NCBI GenBank assembly: GCA_029239635.1
Contig: JARBUN010000003.1
Span: 54,535-118,534, forward strand
From: Microbacterium sp.
Lineage (GTDB): Bacteria > Actinomycetota > Actinomycetes > Actinomycetales > Microbacteriaceae
Length of the DNA stretch: 64,000 nucleotides
Direction: 5' to 3'
The translations under genes were made by a program, and so were the position numbers. The notes under the pieces were generated by a model. It was not told the DNA's origin. It ran no database searches and saw only the letters and a program-made list of their open reading frames with translations. The number at the start of each line of letters is the position of its first letter. Position 1 is the stretch's first letter. Below, piece after piece: positions 58,184 to 64,000 of the stretch.

Positions 58184-59851
58184 TCAGCCGGTCAGCCCCA
58201 ACTCGTTCCCCGGGATCGACGACAGCAGCCGCCGCGTGTACGGGTCGCGGGGGTTGGTGAAGACCTCTTCACTGGATGCCGCCTCGACCAGGCGCCCGTC
58301 CTTCATCACGCAGACGTAGTCGCTGATCAGGCGCACCACCGCGAGGTCGTGCGAGATGAAGAGGTAGCTGAGGCCGTACTCGCGCTGCAGGTCGCCGAGC
58401 AGGTCGAGGATCTGCGCCTGCACGAGAACGTCGAGCGCCGACACCGGCTCGTCGCACACGATGAGCTCGGGCGAGAGCGCGAGGGCGCGCGCGATCGCCA
58501 CGCGCTGCCGCTGCCCGCCGGACAGCTCCGAGGGGTAGCGGCGGAGCATGGATGCCGGCAGGGCCACGTCATCCATCAACTCGCGCACGCGCTTGGTGCG
58601 GTCGGCCTTCGAGCCGCGCTTGTAGAAGGAGAGCGGCTCCTCGACGATCCGCTCGACGGTGAACATCGGGTTCAGGCTCGAGTAGGGGTCCTGGAAGATC
58701 GGCTGCACCTTCTGCCGGAACTGCCGTAGCGCCTCGCCCTTCAGGGTCGAGACGTCCTGCCCGTCGAACCGGATGGATCCGCTCGTGGGGTCCACGACCT
58801 TCAGCAGCATGCGCGCGGTGGTCGTCTTGCCGGAGCCGGATTCGCCGACGATCGCGACGGTCTGGCCGCGGGGGATCGCCAGCGACACGTCGTCGACGGC
58901 GCGGAAGTCCTCGCCGCGACCGCGCACGGGGTACACCTTCGTCAGGTTCTCGATCTCCACGATGTTGTCGCGTGCCGGTGTCATCGCCCGCTCGCCGCGG
59001 AAGTCCTCCGGCCGCAGACGCACCGCCGCGACCGACGGTGCCGCGGCCACGAGCGACTTCGTGTACGCGTGCTGCGGGTTCTCGAGGATCTGCTTCGCCG
59101 GCCCCTGCTCGACCACGCGTCCGCGGTGCATCACGACGACCTTCGACGCCCGCTCGGCCGCGAGCCCCAGGTCGTGCGTGATCAGCAGGACGGCGGCGCC
59201 CAGCTCGTCCGTCTGCTTGTCGATCTGGTCGAGGATCGTCTGCTGCACGGTCACGTCGAGCGCGCTCGTGGGCTCGTCCGCGATGAGCAGGCGCGGGCGG
59301 CACGCGAGGCCGATCGCGATGAGCGCACGCTGGCGCATGCCGCCGGAGAACTCGTGCGGATACTGGGTCGCCCGCTTCTCGGCATCCGGGAGTCCGGCGG
59401 CCTCGAGCGCCTCGACGACCTTGCCCTTCACGCTCGCGCGGTCCGCGAGGCCGTGCGCGAGGAGCGTCTCGGCGACCTGCGTGCCGATCTTCGCGACGGG
59501 GTTGAGGTTCGACATCGGGTCCTGCGGAACGAGGCCGATCTGCCGCCCGCGCACCTGGCGCATGCGGGCCTCGCCGAAGGTCGTGAGGTCTTCGCCGTCG
59601 AGGAGGATCTGTCCGCGCGCGACACGGCCACCGGATGCCAACAGGCCGATGATCGCCATCGCGGTCGTCGACTTGCCGGAGCCGGACTCGCCGACGATCG
59701 CGATGGTCTCGCCCGCGTGGATGTCGAGACTCACCCCGTCGACGGCCCGCACGGGGCCGTCCATGGTGGCGAAGTCGACGGCCAGATCACGGACCGAGAG
59801 GAGGGGCTGGGGGGATGCCGGAGCGGGGGGACCGGCGACATCGGAGGTCAT
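58184..59851 (-). CDS. Fused dual-domain peptide ABC transporter ATPase (DppD-DppF)
   Basis: Two complete ATPase domains (GESGSGKSTTAMAI...SGGMRQRALIAIGLACRPRLLIADEPTSALDVT; GESGSGKTTTARM...LSGGQRQRVAIARALALSPELIVCDEPVSALDV). Confidence 0.93.
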   Translation of the reverse strand: MTSDVAGPPAPASPQPLLSVRDLAVDFATMDGPVRAVDGVSLDIHAGETIAIVGESGSGKSTTAMAIIGLLASGGRVARGQILLDGEDLTTFGEARMRQVRGRQIGLVPQDPMSNLNPVAKIGTQVAETLLAHGLADRASVKGKVVEALEAAGLPDAEKRATQYPHEFSGGMRQRALIAIGLACRPRLLIADEPTSALDVTVQQTILDQIDKQTDELGAAVLLITHDLGLAAERASKVVVMHRGRVVEQGPAKQILENPQHAYTKSLVAAAPSVAAVRLRPEDFRGERAMTPARDNIVEIENLTKVYPVRGRGEDFRAVDDVSLAIPRGQTVAIVGESGSGKTTTARMLLKVVDPTSGSIRFDGQDVSTLKGEALRQFRQKVQPIFQDPYSSLNPMFTVERIVEEPLSFYKRGSKADRTKRVRELMDDVALPASMLRRYPSELSGGQRQRVAIARALALSPELIVCDEPVSALDVLVQAQILDLLGDLQREYGLSYLFISHDLAVVRLISDYVCVMKDGRLVEAASSEEVFTNPRDPYTRRLLSSIPGNELGLTG

Positions 59852-59949
59852 CGGTCCATCCTGTCCCGCCGGGCCTTCTCTGCCCACCCCCTCGCGCACA
59901 TCGTCACGCGGCCGTAACGCGCGCACCGACCGGCGCTACCGTGGGCAGC

Positions 59950-60702
59950 ATGCGCGTGGACCTCAACGCCGACCTCGGCGAGACCGTCGACGGGATGCCG
60001 ACCGCCGACGACGAGGCGATGTTCTCCGTCATCTCGAGCGCGAACGTCGCGTGCGGCGGGCACGCGGGTGACGCCGCTTCGATGCGCGAGGCCGTCGCGC
60101 GCGCCCTGCGCTTCGGCGTCGCCGTGGGCGCCCACCCCTCCTACGACGACCGCGAGAACTTCGGCCGCATCCGCCGCCAACCCGCGGCCGCAGACCTTCG
60201 CGCGAGCATCGCCGCTCAGCTCGCCGCGCTCCTGGACGCCGGTGCCGACCTGCGCTACGTGAAGCCCCACGGGGCGCTGTACCACGCGGTCCGTGACGAC
60301 GCCGGGCAGGCGCGCGCGGTCGTCGAGGCGGTCAGCGACCTGTCGTCGCGCCTCGGACGCGCCCTCCCGGTGCTCGGGCTTCCGGGGGTGATCGCCGAGG
60401 TCGCGGCATCCGCGGGCCTTCCCTTCGTGCACGAGGCGTTCCTGGATCGCGGATACACGGCCGACGGAGGTCTCGTCCCGCGCGGCGAACCCGGCGACCT
60501 CATCGATGACCCGGCCCGCGTGGCCGAGCGCGCGCTGCGCCTCGTGCGCGACGGCGACGTCGAGACCGTCGACGGCACGCGCATCGAGGTCGACGCCGCC
60601 TCCCTGTGCATGCACGGCGACACTCCCTCGGCGGTGTCGATGGCGCGGGCCGTCCGCACCGCCCTCGACGACGCGGGCGTCGAGGTGCGCGCGCCGTGGT
60701 GA
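59950..60702 (+). CDS. pxpA: 5-oxoprolinase subunit PxpA (LamB/YcsF family)
   Basis: MRVDLNADLGETVDG, SSANVACGGHAGD, GAHPSYDDRENFGR, YVKPHGALYH. Confidence 0.92.
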   Translation: MRVDLNADLGETVDGMPTADDEAMFSVISSANVACGGHAGDAASMREAVARALRFGVAVGAHPSYDDRENFGRIRRQPAAADLRASIAAQLAALLDAGADLRYVKPHGALYHAVRDDAGQARAVVEAVSDLSSRLGRALPVLGLPGVIAEVAASAGLPFVHEAFLDRGYTADGGLVPRGEPGDLIDDPARVAERALRLVRDGDVETVDGTRIEVDAASLCMHGDTPSAVSMARAVRTALDDAGVEVRAPW

Positions 60703-62429
60703 CCCTGCTCCCGATGGGGGAGCGCGCGATTCTCGCCGAGGTCGCGGACCTCGCCGCCGTCCTCGCGCTGCACGCGGCGCTCGCCGCGGATCCGCCCGCC
60801 GGAATCGACGACCTCGTCCCCGCCGCGCGCACCGTGCTCGTCGCCTTCGACCCCTCGCGCCTCTCGTCGGATACGGTCCGCTCCTGGATCCGCGCCGCCG
60901 CCCGGCGGACTCCGGATGCCGTCGCCCCGGGGCCCCTCGTCGAGCTCCCGCTCCGCTACGACGGCGTCGACCTCTCTTCCACGGCCGAGCTCCTCGGCAT
61001 CCGGGTCCCGGACCTCATCGCCCGGCACTGCACCCCGGAGTGGACCGTGGCCTTCACGGGGTTCGCCCCCGGGTTCGGCTACCTGGTGAGCGAGGACTGG
61101 CCCTTCGACGTCCCACGTCTCGCCGAGCCGCGCACCCGCGTACCGGCGGGCGCGGTGGGCCTGGCGGCCGGGTTCAGCGGCGCCTACCCCCGCGAGACCC
61201 CGGGAGGGTGGCAGCTGATCGGGACGACCGACGTCGTCCTCTTCGATCCGGATGCCGCCGACCCGGTGCTGCTCCCCCCGCGTGCCCGCGTGCGTTTCGT
61301 GCCGCAGCCCGACCGTGCCATCGCCGCGCCCGCCCTCGACGCGGCGGTACGCGCGCCCGCAGGCCCCGAGCCTGTGCTCGCTCCCGCGCTCGGTGAGCCC
61401 GTGCTCGATCCCCGGGTCTCTCGCCCCGTGCGCCCCTCGAAAGCCCCTGGGCCGGTCGACGGGATCGGGCCTGTGGCTGGTCGCGGGATCGGAGGAGATC
61501 CGCGCAGCGGAGGATCGAACGTCCCGGATGTGTCCTCCCGCGCAGGAATCACCTCCCGGGGCATCGCCGCCGCCACCCCGGCCCTGCGCGTCCTCGCCCC
61601 CGGCGGCTTCACCACCGTGCAGGACCTCGGCCGCCGCGACCGCGCCGCCCTCGGCGTCGCGCGGTCCGGGGCTCTGGACCGCGCCGCGCTGCGCATCGCC
61701 AACCGCCTGGTGGGAAACGCCGAGGATGCCGCGGCGCTGGAGATCACGCTCGGGGGCTTCCGAGCCCGGGCCGAGGTCGACACGTGGGTGTGCGTGACCG
61801 GCGCCCTGACCGAGCTGCGCGTCGACGGGCGGGCGCGCGACCTCTACGCCCCCGTCCGGGTCCCCGCCGACGCCGAGATCTCGATCGCGGCCCCGCGCGC
61901 CGGGCTGCGCTCGTACCTCTCCGTGCGGGGCGGGGTCCTCGCGCCCGCGGCGATGGGCTCGCGCTCCCGCGACGTTCTGGCCGGGCTCGGTCCGGTGCCG
62001 GTGCGCAGGGGTGACCTGCTGAGCGCCGGGGTCCCGGCATCCGCGATCCCGGTCCTCGACGTCTTCCCCTGGTCCGTTCCGCCGGCGCTCGTCGAGGTGG
62101 ATGTCGCGCCCGGCCCCCGCACGGACTGGTTCGCCCCCGAGGCGGTGTCGATGCTCATCGGCGCGGAGTGGGAGGTGTCCACGCACGCCGATCGCGTCGG
62201 CATCCGGCTCGAAGGCCCACGGCTGCCTCGCCTCCGCCTCGACGAACTGCCGAGCGAGGGCATGCGCCCCGGCGCGATCCAGGTCCCGCCGCACGGGCGC
62301 CCGGTCGTGCTGCTGGCCGATGGCCCCGTGACCGGGGGATACCCCGTGATCGCGGTGGTGACGGATGCCACCCTCGACGCGTGGGGGCAGGTGCGGCCGG
62401 GCGATCACGTGCGGTTCCGGCGCGTCTGA
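60699..62429 (+). CDS. pxpBC: Fused 5-oxoprolinase subunits PxpB-PxpC (KipI-KipA) with long linker
   Basis: VAFTGFAPGFGYLV and PRLAEPRTRVPAGAVGLAAGFSGAYPRETPGGW (PxpB); GFTTVQDLGRRDRAALGVARSGALDRAALRIANRLVGN (PxpC); GTGA overlap with pxpA. Confidence 0.88.
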   Translation: MTLLPMGERAILAEVADLAAVLALHAALAADPPAGIDDLVPAARTVLVAFDPSRLSSDTVRSWIRAAARRTPDAVAPGPLVELPLRYDGVDLSSTAELLGIRVPDLIARHCTPEWTVAFTGFAPGFGYLVSEDWPFDVPRLAEPRTRVPAGAVGLAAGFSGAYPRETPGGWQLIGTTDVVLFDPDAADPVLLPPRARVRFVPQPDRAIAAPALDAAVRAPAGPEPVLAPALGEPVLDPRVSRPVRPSKAPGPVDGIGPVAGRGIGGDPRSGGSNVPDVSSRAGITSRGIAAATPALRVLAPGGFTTVQDLGRRDRAALGVARSGALDRAALRIANRLVGNAEDAAALEITLGGFRARAEVDTWVCVTGALTELRVDGRARDLYAPVRVPADAEISIAAPRAGLRSYLSVRGGVLAPAAMGSRSRDVLAGLGPVPVRRGDLLSAGVPASAIPVLDVFPWSVPPALVEVDVAPGPRTDWFAPEAVSMLIGAEWEVSTHADRVGIRLEGPRLPRLRLDELPSEGMRPGAIQVPPHGRPVVLLADGPVTGGYPVIAVVTDATLDAWGQVRPGDHVRFRRV

Positions 62430-62504
62430 CGCTCCGCGGACAGGGAATGCTCGACGGGCGCACGCGGTTATACCGCAGGTCCGCAAACGCGTCAAGAATT
62501 GGAC

Positions 62505-62533
62505 TGGACACGGCGAGTCCTCCCGCGTATGCT
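62505..62533 (+). promoter_or_regulatory. Candidate rpoB promoter
   Basis: TGGACA-N17-TATGCT, about 170 nt upstream of the rpoB start. Confidence 0.55.
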
Positions 62534-62701
62534 TGGACTTTGCGCTCCTCGATTCCCCCTGCCCTCATATGGTGGTCGGCTGAGCCTGTCCGTCCCCGCT
62601 TCACCGCGGTGTGTGACGAGCAGGTTATCGGGGCAGGAACGCACTCCACCTGACGACAAGGAATCACGAGCCCCTCGCCCGGGCTTCTGGAGGTTATTCC
62701 C

Positions 62702-64000
62702 TTGGCTGCTGCGAGCAACGCATCCACCACCACCCCGAAGAGCGGACGCGGCGCATCTCGCCTCTCGTTCGCGAAGATCTCCGACAAGCTGACCGTTCCC
62801 GATCTGCTCGCGCTGCAGACCGAGTCGTTCGATTGGCTCGTCGGTAACGACGCATGGAAGGCCCGCGTCGCCGAGGCGCAGGCCGAAGGCCGCACCGACG
62901 TGCCTGAGATCAGCGGTCTGGAGGAGATCTTCGAGGAGATCTCGCCGATCGAGGACCTCAGCGAGACGATGCAGCTCTCGTTCACCAACCCCTACCTCGA
63001 GCCCGAGAAGTACTCGATCGAAGAGTGCAAGGAGCGCGGCAAGACCTACGCCGCCCCGCTGTACGTCGAGGCCGAGTTCATGAACCACCAGACCGGTGAG
63101 ATCAAGACGCAGACGGTCTTCATGGGCGACTTCCCGCTCCAGACCGACAAGGGCACGTTCATCATCAACGGCACCGAGCGTGTCGTCGTGTCGCAGCTCG
63201 TTCGCTCGCCCGGCGTCTACTTCGACAAGACCCCCGACAAGACGTCCGACAAGGACATCGTGTCGGCGCGCGTCATCCCGTCCCGCGGTGCCTGGCTCGA
63301 GTTCGAGATCGACAAGCGCGACCAGGTCGGCGTCCGCATCGACCGCAAGCGCAAGCAGTCGGTCACCGTCTTCCTCAAGGCCCTCGGCCTGGCCGGCTTC
63401 GACTCCATCGAAGAGACGCTGTCCAAGGACACGATCCTCACGAAGGAAGACGCCCTCCGCGACATCTACCGCAAGCTCCGTCCGGGCGAGCAGGTCGCCG
63501 CCGAGGCTGCGCGTGCGCTCCTCGACAACTTCTACTTCAACGCCAAGCGCTACGACCTGGCCAAGGTGGGTCGTTACAAGATCAACCAGAAGCTCGGCCT
63601 CGACAAGCCGCTCAGCGACTCGGTGCTGACCGTCGACGACATCGTCGCCACGATCAAGTACCTCGTCCGCCTGCACCGCGGCGACCAGTCGTTCGACGGC
63701 GTGCGCGGCGGCAAGCCCGCCGAGATCCGTCTCGACACCGACGACATCGACAACTTCGGCAACCGCCGTATCCGCGCCGTCGGCGAGCTCATCCAGAACC
63801 AGGTCCGTACCGGTCTGTCCCGCATGGAGCGCGTCGTCCGCGAGCGCATGACCACGCAGGACATCGAGGCGATCACGCCGCAGACCCTGATCAACGTGCG
63901 TCCCGTCGTCGCCGCGATCAAGGAGTTCTTCGGAACCTCGCAGCTGTCGCAGTTCATGGACCAGAACAACCCGCTCGCGGGTCTGACCCACAAGCGTCGC
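62702..64000 (+). CDS. rpoB: RNA polymerase beta subunit, 3' truncated by window edge (TTG start)
   Basis: [51 protein letters not shown]-type motif; ends in [25 protein letters not shown] (RRDR); not in ORF track because no stop in window. Confidence 0.95.
   Translation, partial: MAAASNASTTTPKSGRGASRLSFAKISDKLTVPDLLALQTESFDWLVGNDAWKARVAEAQAEGRTDVPEISGLEEIFEEISPIEDLSETMQLSFTNPYLEPEKYSIEECKERGKTYAAPLYVEAEFMNHQTGEIKTQTVFMGDFPLQTDKGTFIINGTERVVVSQLVRSPGVYFDKTPDKTSDKDIVSARVIPSRGAWLEFEIDKRDQVGVRIDRKRKQSVTVFLKALGLAGFDSIEETLSKDTILTKEDALRDIYRKLRPGEQVAAEAARALLDNFYFNAKRYDLAKVGRYKINQKLGLDKPLSDSVLTVDDIVATIKYLVRLHRGDQSFDGVRGGKPAEIRLDTDDIDNFGNRRIRAVGELIQNQVRTGLSRMERVVRERMTTQDIEAITPQTLINVRPVVAAIKEFFGTSQLSQFMDQNNPLAGLTHKRR

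Noticed and set aside
59833-59850. GACATCGGAGGTCAT near the ABC ATPase start
   Set aside because: Resembles the motif but lies in coding sequence with no -10 at the right spacing.

Overview
64-kb window from a high-GC actinobacterial chromosome, most likely Microbacteriaceae (Microbacterium-like; taxon inferred from gene content, not searched). It is almost entirely chromosomal coding sequence, from an RCC1-repeat surface protein cut by the left edge to a TTG-initiated rpoB cut by the right edge. I saw no rRNA, tRNA, phage, transposase or CRISPR array. Recognisable blocks: a DeoR-linked sugar ABC operon with a class II aldolase and an ADP-dependent-type sugar kinase; glgX-treY-treZ; two divergent MarR genes; three small paralogs of a DUF7882-like family; a small alarmone synthetase; an Lhr-type helicase split into two frames, plus a Nei-type glycosylase; an ABC-F protein with candidate leader peptides; M3 peptidase; threonine aldolase; SWIM/SNF2 helicase; a DUF6421-like/SDR/Lrp locus; a two-component system; a peptide ABC transporter; and pxpA-pxpBC (5-oxoprolinase). 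Strongest unexplained signals: (1) a promoter motif TGTCGGAN-N8-(T/n)AnnnT placed 6-7 nt before the start codon of at least six genes, including lhr and a SNF2 helicase, resembling the mycobacterial PafBC/RecA-independent DNA-damage promoter, with a four-copy 13-bp tandem expansion before one gene; (2) about 120 copies (hand count) of the heptamer GGATGCC/GGCATCC, balanced on both strands, sometimes paired as hairpins or perfect palindromes, absent from rpoB; (3) two 77-bp copies of an intergenic element built from CATGTCCCAC/GTGGGACATG; (4) a long GAGTGTCCA...TGGACACTC palindrome; (5) a GC-rich repeat/hairpin island at 51.38-51.73 kb; (6) apparent internal deletions or frameshifts in lhr and in a SRPBCC-like gene. 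All calls come from reading the sequence; no database search was run.
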